Positions 16,209-23,548 of a stretch of DNA of 64,000 bases are shown piece after piece. A program made the translations under genes and the position numbers. The DNA is taken from assembly GCF_026342405.1 (NCBI RefSeq), contig NZ_JAPEMU010000001.1, forward strand, positions 8,618,001 through 8,682,000, given 5' to 3'. Positions within the stretch are counted from its first letter, which is position 1, and each line of letters starts with the position of its first letter. This DNA comes from Kitasatospora sp. NBC_00240. GTDB lineage: Bacteria > Actinomycetota > Actinomycetes > Streptomycetales > Streptomycetaceae. The notes beneath the pieces are model-generated. The model saw only the letters and a list, made by a program, of their open reading frames with translations, ran no database searches and was not told the origin of the DNA.

Positions 16209-17404
16209 CAGGACGCCCGCCACAGGGTGGCGAACCGCTGGGCGAAGTCGGGGAACGCCGACCAGCCACGGGTGGGGTCGAAGGTGATGTCCTGCTGCTC
16301 CAGGAACTGCTCGGGCACCTCGCCGGCCTCCTCGCTCGCCGTCGGCCGGCCACCCTCGATCAGACGCGCCGCCGCGTCGACGGCCGTCCAGGTGGAGACC
16401 GGGAAGTCGATGTTCAGTGCGGCGGTCAGCGCGCCGTCCTTGATGTCCTGCAGGTTGCCGGCGGTGGGGCCGAAGCCGACGGTCGTGACGGACAGGCCGG
16501 CGGCCTTCAGCGCCGCGGGCAGGCCGCCGGCCGCCGAGAGGCTCACGAACACCGCGGCCTTCGTGTCGGGGTGGGCCTGCAGGTCGGTCACCACGGTGCG
16601 CGGCGCCGTCGTGCCGATGGTGCTCACGTCGATGGGGACGACACGCACCTTGCAGGACGGGCAGTTGGCCTTCATCTCGTCCTGGAAGGCCTTCTGCACC
16701 GGGGTCGAGATGTCGAGGGCGGGCAGGGTGTAGAGCACCGTTTCGGTCTCCGCGCCCTTCTTGGCGATCACCCAGTCGGCGAGGAGCTTGCCGTTGCGCC
16801 GACTCAGGTCCTCACCGAGGTAGTTGAAGGTGATTCCGTACGGCTTGACGTCCTTGGCGATCTGCAGGGAGACCACCTTGGTGCCGGCGTCGCTGAGCTT
16901 CTTCAGGCCACCGCCGAACAGGGCCGGGTCGATGGCGCCGAGGAGCACGGCGTCCGGATTCATCGAGCCGACGCTCGACGCGGCGGCCTGCGCGGTCTGT
17001 GCCGTCGCACCGGCGTTCACGACCGTCAGCGTTCCGCCGAGCCCCTTGACCGCCTGCTGCACGAACGTGCCCACCAGGGCGCAGATGGGTGTCGAGCACT
17101 GCAGATAGACGAACTTCTTGCCGGCCGGCAGCTGTTGCGCCAGCTGGTCGGACACCGGAAAGGCGGTCGGCGGGACGGTGTAGCCCTGGATCGCCGCCTT
17201 CGCCGCGTCGACGTTCGCCGCCTGCCCCGGTGCCGCGGCCGGGCCCGACGGGGTGGCCGAGCCGGCCGAGGAGCTGCAGGCCGCGACCGATACGACGGTG
17301 ACCGCCGAGATGCACGCCGCGGTCACCCGCCAGGCGGTGCGGCGGTTCGAGCGCCGTCCGCGGGTGGCGCTGCTGGTTCTGGCGTCACTGAACTTTGCGA
17401 GCAT
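16208..17404 (-). CDS. ABC transporter substrate-binding lipoprotein (periplasmic-binding-protein-like)
   Basis: 398 residues. An N-terminal basic region and hydrophobic core end in a lipobox (SVAAC) with lipidated Cys43, followed by a Ser/Gly/Pro-rich tether. The mature part is a two-lobed sugar-type binding protein: KFVYLQCSTPICALVGTFVQQAVKGLG, NPDAVLLGAIDPALF, FNYLGEDLSRRNGKLLADWVI, PDTKAAVFVSLSAAGGLPAALKAAG. It delivers the ligand to the permease outside the membrane. First gene of the operon SBP-ATPase-permease-flavin reductase; AGGAG precedes the ATG. A site matching the GntR palindrome lies about 105 bp upstream (17510-17526), so repression by the adjacent GntR protein is likely. Confidence 0.92.
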   Translation of the reverse strand: MLAKFSDARTSSATRGRRSNRRTAWRVTAACISAVTVVSVAACSSSAGSATPSGPAAAPGQAANVDAAKAAIQGYTVPPTAFPVSDQLAQQLPAGKKFVYLQCSTPICALVGTFVQQAVKGLGGTLTVVNAGATAQTAQAAASSVGSMNPDAVLLGAIDPALFGGGLKKLSDAGTKVVSLQIAKDVKPYGITFNYLGEDLSRRNGKLLADWVIAKKGAETETVLYTLPALDISTPVQKAFQDEMKANCPSCKVRVVPIDVSTIGTTAPRTVVTDLQAHPDTKAAVFVSLSAAGGLPAALKAAGLSVTTVGFGPTAGNLQDIKDGALTAALNIDFPVSTWTAVDAAARLIEGGRPTASEEAGEVPEQFLEQQDITFDPTRGWSAFPDFAQRFATLWRAS

Positions 17405-17509
17405 CTTCTACGCTCCTGATTGGTACGCGAGGGAGGGTTCGACGTGGCGAACAGGCTCGTCCGGGCGCTGCCTCCGCGAGCTCCGCGCGGCGTCTTCCCG
17501 AGATAATTG

Positions 17510-17526
17510 AGCCGAACCAATAGGCC
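17510..17526. promoter_or_regulatory. GntR-type operator, transporter side
   Basis: Read on the minus strand this is GGCCTATTGGTTCGGCT, matching 14 of 17 positions of the perfect palindrome at 18655-18671. It lies about 105 bp upstream of the binding-protein ATG. Confidence 0.65.
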
Positions 17527-17601
17527 GTAACCCTGCAATGGGGCGCCGGGTGTGTCAAGGCTTTTGCGGGGCCGTGACGTCCGCGTTTCAGGACGGTTAT
17601 A

Positions 17602-17618
17602 AACCTAATGGTTGGGCC
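17602..17618. promoter_or_regulatory. GntR-type operator, middle copy
   Basis: AACCTAATGGTTGGGCC matches 14 of 17 positions of the palindrome at 18655-18671. It lies 76 bp from the transporter-side site, a spacing compatible with cooperative looping. Confidence 0.6.
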
Positions 17619-17851
17619 TGATAGGCAGGCGCCTCGGCCGGCCCGGCCGTGTCGACACGCAGGTGGGACGCGACCGCCGGGCCGGCGCCGCGGGGTCCGG
17701 AGGTCCGACCGGGCACGGCTCGGCCCCCACCGGGCTCGGCTCGGATCGGTCCGGGCTCGGCTCGGCCCGGCGGGACATGCCGCTGGCCCGGCCGCCGAGG
17801 TTCCGTTCGGGGCCGGGCTTCAGGGACTACGAAGGGTTGCGCTTGCCGGGC

Positions 17852-18526
17852 TCAGCCCGAGTGGCGGTGCGCCTCGGCGGCGTGCCGGGCGGCGGTGACA
17901 TCGCCCGCGACGATGGCGTCCACCAGGTCGCTGTGGACCTTCAGTCGCTGCGCCAGGTAGTCGCCGTCAGGGGACTGGGAGTTCACCAGCGACACCTGGT
18001 TGACGAACTCGTAGAGGCCGACGTAGGTGCCTCTCAGCACGGTGTTCGGCGAGATGGCCGCGATGCGAAGATGCAGGTCCCAGTTGAGCGAGACGAACCG
18101 CGTCACGTCGTCGAGGCTCTTCCTCATCGCGGTGATCAGCGACTTGAGCTCACGCGCGTCCTTGGCCGAGCGGTACTGGGCGGCATGGGCGGCGACCAGC
18201 GGTTCGAGCTGCTCGCGGACCTCGATGGCCCCGGCGACCGCCGACGGCTCGCCGTGCACGGTGAGAAGCGTGCGCCCCAGTCGGACCACGGGATCGGTCG
18301 CCGCGACGAAGATTCCGCCGCCGGGGCCGGGTCGGACCACGATCCGTCGGCGCTCCTGGAGCAGCCTGATCGCCTCGTTGACGGTGGCCCTCGCGACGCC
18401 GGTCTGCTCACGCAGGTCGGCCCGGGTGCCGATGTGGTCGCCGGGGCGCAGCCCACGCTTCTCGATCGAGTCCTCGACGTAGGCCACGACCTCCTCGGCG
18501 CGGGAGCGGGGTGCGGGAAGGACCAT
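17852..18526 (-). CDS. GntR-family transcriptional regulator (FadR/FCD subgroup)
   Basis: 224 residues. A winged HTH (about 8-70) shows RAEEVVAYVEDSIEKRGLRPGDHIGTRADLREQTGVARATVNEAIRLLQERR. The FCD ligand domain follows (about 85-215) with helix EVREQLEPLVAAHAAQ and His residues suitable for metal or acid binding (LHLRIAA, HSDLVDAIVAGD). Such regulators usually sense organic acids. It is flanked by three copies of a 17-bp palindrome and a partial one touching its own ATG, strongly suggesting it controls itself, the transporter operon and the FAH/NmrA genes. No clear ribosome site precedes the ATG, which lies 6 bp from the partial operator. Confidence 0.9.
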   Translation of the reverse strand: MVLPAPRSRAEEVVAYVEDSIEKRGLRPGDHIGTRADLREQTGVARATVNEAIRLLQERRRIVVRPGPGGGIFVAATDPVVRLGRTLLTVHGEPSAVAGAIEVREQLEPLVAAHAAQYRSAKDARELKSLITAMRKSLDDVTRFVSLNWDLHLRIAAISPNTVLRGTYVGLYEFVNQVSLVNSQSPDGDYLAQRLKVHSDLVDAIVAGDVTAARHAAEAHRHSG

Positions 18527-18532
18527 GGATGG

Positions 18533-18545
18533 AGCCTAACGGATA
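18533..18545. promoter_or_regulatory. Partial GntR-type site at the gntR start
   Basis: AGCCTAACGGATA keeps the left arm (AGCCTAA) and centre of the 17-bp palindrome, and lies 6 bp upstream of the gntR ATG. It may serve autoregulation. Confidence 0.4.
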
Positions 18546-18654
18546 CTTCCGACGGCCTGCCCCCTGATCGGTCGGGCGACTGCGGCGGACCAGCGCAATC
18601 CCGTCGGCCGACGCCTTGACGGAACCGCCCGGGGATCGCATGCTGGGTCATCAA

Positions 18655-18671
18655 AGCCTAATGGTTAGGCT
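18655..18671. promoter_or_regulatory. Perfect GntR-type palindromic operator
   Basis: AGCCTAATGGTTAGGCT is a perfect inverted repeat with 7-bp arms and a 3-bp centre, 120 bp upstream of the FAH gene. Two 14/17 matches occur at 17510 and 17602 and a partial one at 18533, all around the gntR gene. Confidence 0.8.
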
Positions 18672-18790
18672 CATTTCCTCCGGGATCGCTCGGCGCCCGG
18701 ACCTCGGCCCGTTCCCCGCGCGGCCGGCACCCGGACCAGCCCCCGCCGGCGCCCGTGGACGAGGGAACAGCGAAGCTGGAAGGCGTTGCG

Positions 18791-19660
18791 ATGAGACTTG
18801 TTGGCTACCGCACGGCGGCAGGCAGTGCGATCGGTCGGCTCGACGGTGAGTCCGGGCTGGTGCCGCTCGGCGGCGCGGAGCAGTTCTGGGCCGACCCCGC
18901 ACAGGCCGTCCTGCGCCCGACCGGGACGGCCCTGGACATCACCCGGCTCACGCTGGTGCCGTCCGTGCCGCCCACCGCGCGCGTCCTGTGCGTCGGGCTG
19001 AACTACGCCGACCACGTGGCCGAAGGGACGTTCCAGCGGCCGACCCACCCCGCCGTCTTCGGCCGCTGGACCAGGTCACTCACCGTCTCGGAAACGCCCG
19101 CGCCGGTCCCCGCCGGCGAGCAGGGCCTGGACTGGGAGGGTGAACTCGCCGCGGTCATCGGCCGGGAGACGAAGGACGTGTCGGCCGACGACGCGCTGGA
19201 CGCCGTCTTCGGCTACGCCGTGTTCAACGATCTCACCGCCCGCAACGCCCAGCACCGCACCACCCAGTGGACGGTCGGCAAGAACGCCGACCGGAGCGGG
19301 CCGATGAGCGGAATCGTCACCGCGGACGAGGTGGGCGACCCCGGGGCCGGCCTGCGCATCGTCACCCGGGTCAACGGCGCGGTCGTGCAGGACGGCAGCA
19401 CTGCGGACATGATCTTCAGCGTCGGCGAGATCGTCTCCTACCTCAGCAGGGCGATGACGCTGTACCCGGGAGATCTCATCGTCACCGGCACTCCCCAGGG
19501 TGTCGGGTACGCCCGTCGGCCACCGCGGTTCCTCCACGCCGGGGACGAGGTGACGGTCGAGATCGAGCGCGTCGGCTGCATCCGCACACCGGTCGTCGCG
19601 GCCGCTGAGGCCGTCATGACCACGCGGCCGCCCCGGGCCACGGCGCCCCGGGCGGCCTGA
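18791..19660 (+). CDS. Fumarylacetoacetate hydrolase (FAH) family protein
   Basis: 289 residues. FAH-fold C-terminal domain from about residue 65: VLCVGLNYADHVAE, the metal-binding acidic cluster in LDWEGELAAVIG and VFNDLTARNAQ, the GKNADRSGP loop and TGTPQGVGYARRPPRFL. These enzymes use Mg/Mn to cleave C-C bonds or isomerise or decarboxylate 2-oxo acids at the end of ring-degradation routes. GGAAGG is 8 nt before the ATG at 18791; an in-frame start 36 nt earlier has none. Preceded by the perfect GntR palindrome and followed by an NmrA-like gene. A close paralogue lies at 50850-51713 in the second catabolic cluster. Confidence 0.9.
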   Translation: MRLVGYRTAAGSAIGRLDGESGLVPLGGAEQFWADPAQAVLRPTGTALDITRLTLVPSVPPTARVLCVGLNYADHVAEGTFQRPTHPAVFGRWTRSLTVSETPAPVPAGEQGLDWEGELAAVIGRETKDVSADDALDAVFGYAVFNDLTARNAQHRTTQWTVGKNADRSGPMSGIVTADEVGDPGAGLRIVTRVNGAVVQDGSTADMIFSVGEIVSYLSRAMTLYPGDLIVTGTPQGVGYARRPPRFLHAGDEVTVEIERVGCIRTPVVAAAEAVMTTRPPRATAPRAA

Positions 19661-19727
19661 TCGACGTCCCGTCCCGGCCCCGGCCGGGGCGGGCACAAGC
19701 ACAGCACACCGCACGAAGGAGACGACA

Positions 19728-20597
19728 GTGATACTCGTTACAGCGGCGAACGGCAACCAGGGCAAGCTGCTGATCCCACGCCTGCTGGCGGCCGGAGTCG
19801 CTCTTCGCGCCTGTGTCCGCTCCGACGAATCGGCTCGGACTCTCCGCGCGGCCGGCGTCACGGACATCGTGGTCGGGGACCTCAGCGACCCGGACGTCCT
19901 GGTCCGGGCCATGGACGGCGTCGAGAAGGTCCACTACGTCGGGCCGGCCCTGCACCCCCGGGAACGCGACATGGGCTTCGCCGCCATCGACGCCGCCCGG
20001 GCGGCCGGCGTGCGTCACTTCGTCTTCAGCTCGGCGCTCCACGCGATCATCACGGACCTCGTGCAACACGGGATCAAGCGCGACCTGGAGGAGCATCTCC
20101 TCTCCTCGGGGCTGGAGTTCACCATCCTCCAGCCCGCCAACTACATGCTGCGCCACCGGCTCGTCCCCGCCTTCGAGAAGGGCGTCTTCCTGCTGTCCTG
20201 GGCACTCGACCGCCGCCAGTCGATGGTGGACGTGGGCGACGTGGCCGAAGTGGTCGCCGGCGTCCTCCTCGACAGTGAGCGCCATGCGGGCGCCACGTAC
20301 GAGCTGGTGGCGCCCGGGCGCTACACCGCCCACGACCTCGCGAAGGTCGTGGCCGAGGTGACGGGCCGCGATGTCGTCGCCGAGCAGATCGACTCGGAGG
20401 TGTTCCTCCGAGCCGCCCTCGGAACCGACAGTCCGGCCGAGTTCCCCTACCAGGCCCGGCTCCTGCGGGCGATCACCAGCCGCTACAGCAGTCACGACTT
20501 CATCGGTAACCCCAATGTCCTGACCTGGCTGCTCGGCCGACGGCCGACGACGTTCGAGGAGTTCACCCGGACGGAGTTCGCCGCCTTCACGGGTTGA
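19728..20597 (+). CDS. NmrA/HSCARG-like NAD(P)-binding protein
   Basis: 289 residues, atypical short-chain dehydrogenase. The N-terminal Rossmann motif is VTAANGNQGKLLIPRLL (about 4-20), with ACVRSDES after strand 2, VVGDLSDPDVLVRAM and HFVFSSALH. It lacks the usual Tyr-x3-Lys catalytic pair, having instead HGIKRDLEEHLLSSGLEFTILQPANYM, as in NmrA-type redox sensors and some reductases. GTG is used with AAGGAG 7 nt upstream. It follows the FAH gene by 67 bp and is probably in the same GntR-controlled transcript; its role could be reduction of a pathway intermediate or redox sensing. Confidence 0.85.
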   Translation: MILVTAANGNQGKLLIPRLLAAGVALRACVRSDESARTLRAAGVTDIVVGDLSDPDVLVRAMDGVEKVHYVGPALHPRERDMGFAAIDAARAAGVRHFVFSSALHAIITDLVQHGIKRDLEEHLLSSGLEFTILQPANYMLRHRLVPAFEKGVFLLSWALDRRQSMVDVGDVAEVVAGVLLDSERHAGATYELVAPGRYTAHDLAKVVAEVTGRDVVAEQIDSEVFLRAALGTDSPAEFPYQARLLRAITSRYSSHDFIGNPNVLTWLLGRRPTTFEEFTRTEFAAFTG

Positions 20598-20715
20598 GGG
20601 CGGTGCACCGGGCGGCCGGCCGTCGTCCCGTCGGGACGTTGGCAGGGACGACAGGAGGTTCGCCGGGACGATGCGAGGAGAACCACCGGGCGGGCACGGT
20701 CGCGCCTGCCGCGGA

Positions 20716-20752
20716 TCGGGGGCCGGCGCGACCGCTGGTGCCGCGCCGGCCC
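20716..20752. terminator. Bidirectional terminator hairpin
   Basis: GGGGGCCGGCGCG at 20716-20728 pairs perfectly with its complement at 20740-20752 around an 11-nt loop. It lies between the convergent NmrA-like and GH6 genes. Confidence 0.85.
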
Positions 20753-20774
20753 CCGGCCGGACTCAGCGCAGGTT

Positions 20775-22070
20775 TCAGCGCAGGTTGAGGTTGAAGGTGA
20801 GGGCCGGTGCGGCGTTCTGCACGAGGGCCCGTGCCTGAGCGGGCCACCACTCACCGGCGGCCGGGTCCACGATGCCGTACTCGGGATCGACGGTGCCGCC
20901 GGGGATACTGCGGTTGCACTGGCCGTCGGACTGGCCGACGGTCTTGATCCAGAGGTAGGCGTCCACCAGGGGGACGCCGGTGTCGGCCGTGGGCCGGGCG
21001 CCGATGCCGCGGCCGGGTGCGTTGCACCAGGTCTGCGGGTCGCCGGTGTACTTGTCCTTGGGCGGGGTCCACGCGCCGCGGCCGTTGCGGCCGGTGTCGA
21101 CGACGAAGTGGGTGAGCTGTTCGGCGGGCGCGGTCCCGACGTTCTGCTGGAACCACAGGTCGGTCCAGTGCCAGGTGTTGACATCGTCCGGGTCTACCGC
21201 GTTGCCGGGCTGCCCGTCGTTCGGCGCGACGGGGGAGTAGTACTGGTCCGCGCACCAGTCGGCGTGTCCCTCCGCCCAGGCCGGGCCCTTGGTCGCGAAC
21301 CAGAGACAGTTGGAGACCCAGGTGCCGTAGCGGGTGTTCTGTTCGGTGGTCAGGTTGTTGGAGACGTTGAGCGACAGCCCCTGGGTGCGGGCCACTCCGG
21401 CCTGCAGCAGGCGCTGGGCGATGGTGCCGACGCTCCTCCAGTGGCTGTTGCCCGCGTCCAGGTAGACGGAGGTGCCCGGCTGCGTCTCCAGGGCGTCGAC
21501 GGCCGCGTTGAGGTCGGCGAGGCGACCGGCGGTGAGGGCGCCGGTGGGATCGGAGTCCGGGCCGCAGTCGGAGGGCAGGTTGGCGAGCCCGTCCGGTTCC
21601 AGCACGACGACGGCTCTGCCCTTGCCGATGCCCCCGGCGAAGGCCTTGATCCAGGCCTGGTACTCGGCGTCGGACTGCGCGCCGCCGGCCGAGTACAGCG
21701 AGCAGTCGCGCAGCGGGATGTTGTAGGCCACGAGCACCGGTACGGTCCCGGCGCGTCCGGCGTCCCGCATCAGCTTCTCCACCCGGTTCCGCACCTCGGC
21801 GGGGGTTCCGCCGGTGAACCAGGTGGCCTCCGGCCAGCTCGCCAGCTTGGCCATCGTGGCGGCGCCGGCCAGGTCGTGGCCCTTCAGGTCGGTCAGGGCC
21901 TGGCGGGCGGCGTCGCTGGCGGGGTCGATGTAGAACCGGGTGCCGGCGGGCAGGGTGTGGCCGACGGCGGTCGCGGTCGGTGCGGGTGCGGCCGTCGCGG
22001 GGGCGGCGAGGCCGAGTACCAGCGCGACGGCGGCGGCGGGAAGCACGGTTCTGGGAAGGCGGCGTGTCAT
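20775..22070 (-). CDS. Secreted glycoside hydrolase family 6 cellulase
   Basis: 431 residues. A Sec signal (RRLPRTVLPAAAVALVLGLAAPATA, residues 3-27) precedes a GH6 barrel. Key signatures: LVAYNIPLRDCSLYSAGGAQSD containing the catalytic acid, AVVVLEPDGLANLPSDCG, VYLDAGNSHWRSVGTIAQRL, FVVDTGRNGRGAW and WIKTVGQSDGQC. It inverts the anomeric centre while cleaving beta-1,4-glucan; insertions in the loops suggest a cellobiohydrolase-like tunnel, but endo/exo mode cannot be fixed. There is no cellulose-binding module. It follows a second GH6 gene on the same strand after a terminator-like hairpin, and probably belongs to the CebR-type regulon seen upstream. Confidence 0.92.
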   Translation of the reverse strand: MTRRLPRTVLPAAAVALVLGLAAPATAAPAPTATAVGHTLPAGTRFYIDPASDAARQALTDLKGHDLAGAATMAKLASWPEATWFTGGTPAEVRNRVEKLMRDAGRAGTVPVLVAYNIPLRDCSLYSAGGAQSDAEYQAWIKAFAGGIGKGRAVVVLEPDGLANLPSDCGPDSDPTGALTAGRLADLNAAVDALETQPGTSVYLDAGNSHWRSVGTIAQRLLQAGVARTQGLSLNVSNNLTTEQNTRYGTWVSNCLWFATKGPAWAEGHADWCADQYYSPVAPNDGQPGNAVDPDDVNTWHWTDLWFQQNVGTAPAEQLTHFVVDTGRNGRGAWTPPKDKYTGDPQTWCNAPGRGIGARPTADTGVPLVDAYLWIKTVGQSDGQCNRSIPGGTVDPEYGIVDPAAGEWWPAQARALVQNAAPALTFNLNLR

Positions 22071-22104
22071 CGGGTTCCTCGGGCTTCGGGAGGTGGTGGC
22101 GGGT

Positions 22105-22142
22105 GGCCCGGCGCGCCAGACTTCGGGTCGGCGCGCCGGGCC
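22105..22142. terminator. Hairpin between the two GH6 genes
   Basis: GGCCCGGCGCGCC at 22105-22117 pairs perfectly with GGCGCGCCGGGCC at 22130-22142, with a 12-nt loop. It may end or attenuate the transcript of the upstream GH6 gene before the downstream one. Confidence 0.8.
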
Positions 22143-22195
22143 GGGTGGGAGGGGGACGGGCGGGGCGGGGCGGGCGGCTGGGGCCCCGGGCGGGC

Positions 22196-23158
22196 TCAGT
22201 AGCCGTAGATCATCTTGTAGGCGACCTCGGGGAGGAACTGGCCGGCTGCCGAGCCCGCTCCGACGCCGCAGTTGCCGTCGGACTCGCCCGGAGTCTTGAT
22301 CCACAGCAGCATCTCGGCGCCGCCGCCGAGCTGGGTCGGAGTGCCGGTCTTCCGGCCGGCGGGGTTGCACCAGGCGCCGTTCGAGCCGTTGCCGTTGCGG
22401 CTGGTGTCGACGGCGAAGGGCTTGGTGTAGCCGTAGGAGGACTTGAGGGTCGAGTTGACCGAGTCGGCGTAGGCGGTGTTCTGGGCGGTGGTGTAGAAGT
22501 TGGAGACGTTCAGCGAGAAGCCGTGGGTGCGGCTGAGGCCTGCGGCGTTCAGATGCTGGGCCATCGTGGACGAGCTGATCCAGCCGGGGTTTCCGGCGTC
22601 GAGGTACACCCAGGTGTTGGGGGCCTTGGTGTTGAACTGGGTGATGGCGTTGTTGAGCAGGGCGTTGCGGCTGGAGATCTGGGCGGACGTCATGCAGCTC
22701 TGGTCGCCGAGCGCGTCGGGTTCCAGGACGACGACGGCGGGGCGGCTGCCGATGCCGCTCGCGAAGGCCGCGATCCAGGTGTCGTAGGCGGCGGCGGATC
22801 CCGCGCCGCCGGCGGACTGGCCGCCGCAGATGTCGCGGTCAGGGATGTTGTAGGCGACCAGGACGGGCAGCTTGCCCGAGGCCTGGGCCGCGCCGACGTA
22901 GGCACCGGTGGCGGTGCCGATGGTGCCGCTCCAGTTGCCGAACCAGCGCGCCATCGGGACGGCGGCGATGGAGGCCTTGATCGCGGCGGCGCGCCCGTCG
23001 GCCGGGTTGGCGGCCGCCCACGTGGCGGCGCTGGAGTTGGGGTCGACGTAGAAGCCGTTGGTGCTGGACACCGGGTCCGCGTGGGCGGCGGTGGGGGCCG
23101 CGAGCGCCAGCGGGAGGGCGAGCAGGACCGCTGCGGTCCGGCGGGAGTATCTGCGCAT
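22196..23158 (-). CDS. Secreted glycoside hydrolase family 6 endoglucanase
   Basis: 320 residues, compact single-domain GH6. The Sec signal is RRYSRRTAAVLLALPLALAAPTAAHA (2-27). The barrel shows LVAYNIPDRDICGGQSAGGA with the catalytic Asp, AVVVLEPDAL, VYLDAGNPGWISSSTMAQHL, GFSLNVSNFYTT, FAVDTSRNGNGSNGAWCNP and LLWIKTPGESDGNCG. The short loops compared with the neighbouring GH6 suggest an open cleft and endo action on beta-1,4-glucan. No carbohydrate-binding module. GAGG is present before the ATG. Its upstream region contains TGGAAGCGCTTCCA-type boxes, so it should be repressed by the divergent LacI-type protein. Confidence 0.92.
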   Translation of the reverse strand: MRRYSRRTAAVLLALPLALAAPTAAHADPVSSTNGFYVDPNSSAATWAAANPADGRAAAIKASIAAVPMARWFGNWSGTIGTATGAYVGAAQASGKLPVLVAYNIPDRDICGGQSAGGAGSAAAYDTWIAAFASGIGSRPAVVVLEPDALGDQSCMTSAQISSRNALLNNAITQFNTKAPNTWVYLDAGNPGWISSSTMAQHLNAAGLSRTHGFSLNVSNFYTTAQNTAYADSVNSTLKSSYGYTKPFAVDTSRNGNGSNGAWCNPAGRKTGTPTQLGGGAEMLLWIKTPGESDGNCGVGAGSAAGQFLPEVAYKMIYGY

Positions 23159-23266
23159 GGTGGAACCTCTTCTCGGGTGGGGGCGCCGGACGGCCGGATG
23201 GGGACGGCGGTGCGGCGCGGAGCGAGGTGCACGACGGCGGGGCGGGCGCGGCGTCGCGGTCGGGTT

Positions 23267-23284
23267 TCAGCCCCAGGGGGCTGA
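23267..23284. promoter_or_regulatory. Inverted repeat in the GH6 leader
   Basis: TCAGCCCC followed by AG and GGGGCTGA, an almost gapless 8-bp dyad about 110 bp upstream of the GH6 ATG. It could be an extra operator or a leader hairpin. Confidence 0.35.
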
Positions 23285-23334
23285 CTGCCGAAGCGTTGCC
23301 GGGGTCCGTACGACGGTGACTGGAAGCGCCATTG

Positions 23335-23348
23335 TGGAAGCGCTTCCA
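23335..23348. promoter_or_regulatory. CebR-like operator box
   Basis: TGGAAGCGCTTCCA is a perfect 14-bp palindrome centred on CG, the form bound by LacI-family regulators of cellulose genes in actinomycetes (CebR prefers TGGGAGCGCTCCCA). A half site TGGAAGCGCC lies at 23321-23330. Confidence 0.75.
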
Positions 23349-23467
23349 GTCTGCGTCGCAGCCACCCGTCGCTGCGGGACCATCGTGGATCCCTTCTCGG
23401 AACTGTGTCAAGAGTACTTCCGCAACGTGCCTTCACGTGGGTGCCGAAGCTGTGTACGGTTCCATAC

Positions 23468-23483
23468 CGGAAGCGCTTCCGGT
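23468..23483. promoter_or_regulatory. CebR-like operator box near the LacI-type gene
   Basis: CCGGAAGCGCTTCCGG, a perfect 16-bp palindrome sharing the GGAAGCGCTTCC core with the box at 23335, 66 bp upstream of the LacI-type start. Suggests autoregulation. Confidence 0.75.
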
Positions 23484-23548
23484 CGGTGATCGATCGAACC
23501 CGTCCGGGGAGCTACCCTCCAGAGGTACCGAGATCGGGGAGAAGAGCC

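Larger units (their letters stand above)
17405..17851. other. Intergenic control region between transporter and GntR genes
   Basis: 447 bp holding two GntR-type sites (17510-17526, 17602-17618) and an AT-richer patch near 17500-17610 that should contain the transporter promoter reading leftward. The rest (17620-17850) is GC-rich with short TCGGCTCGG-like repeats; no gene is seen. Confidence 0.6.
23159..23548. other. Divergent control region between GH6 and LacI-type genes
   Basis: 390 bp containing an inverted repeat at 23267-23284, the operator-like boxes at 23335-23348 and 23468-23483, and a half box at 23321-23330. No gene is seen; it should hold both promoters. Confidence 0.65.

Noticed and set aside
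17612-18619. Long plus-strand frame opposite the gntR gene
   Set aside because: Entirely antisense to a well-supported GntR regulator; composition typical of high-GC shadow frames.
20763-20786. 12-bp tandem duplication at the end of the first GH6 gene
   Set aside because: Only duplicates the last codons beyond the stop; no functional meaning apparent.
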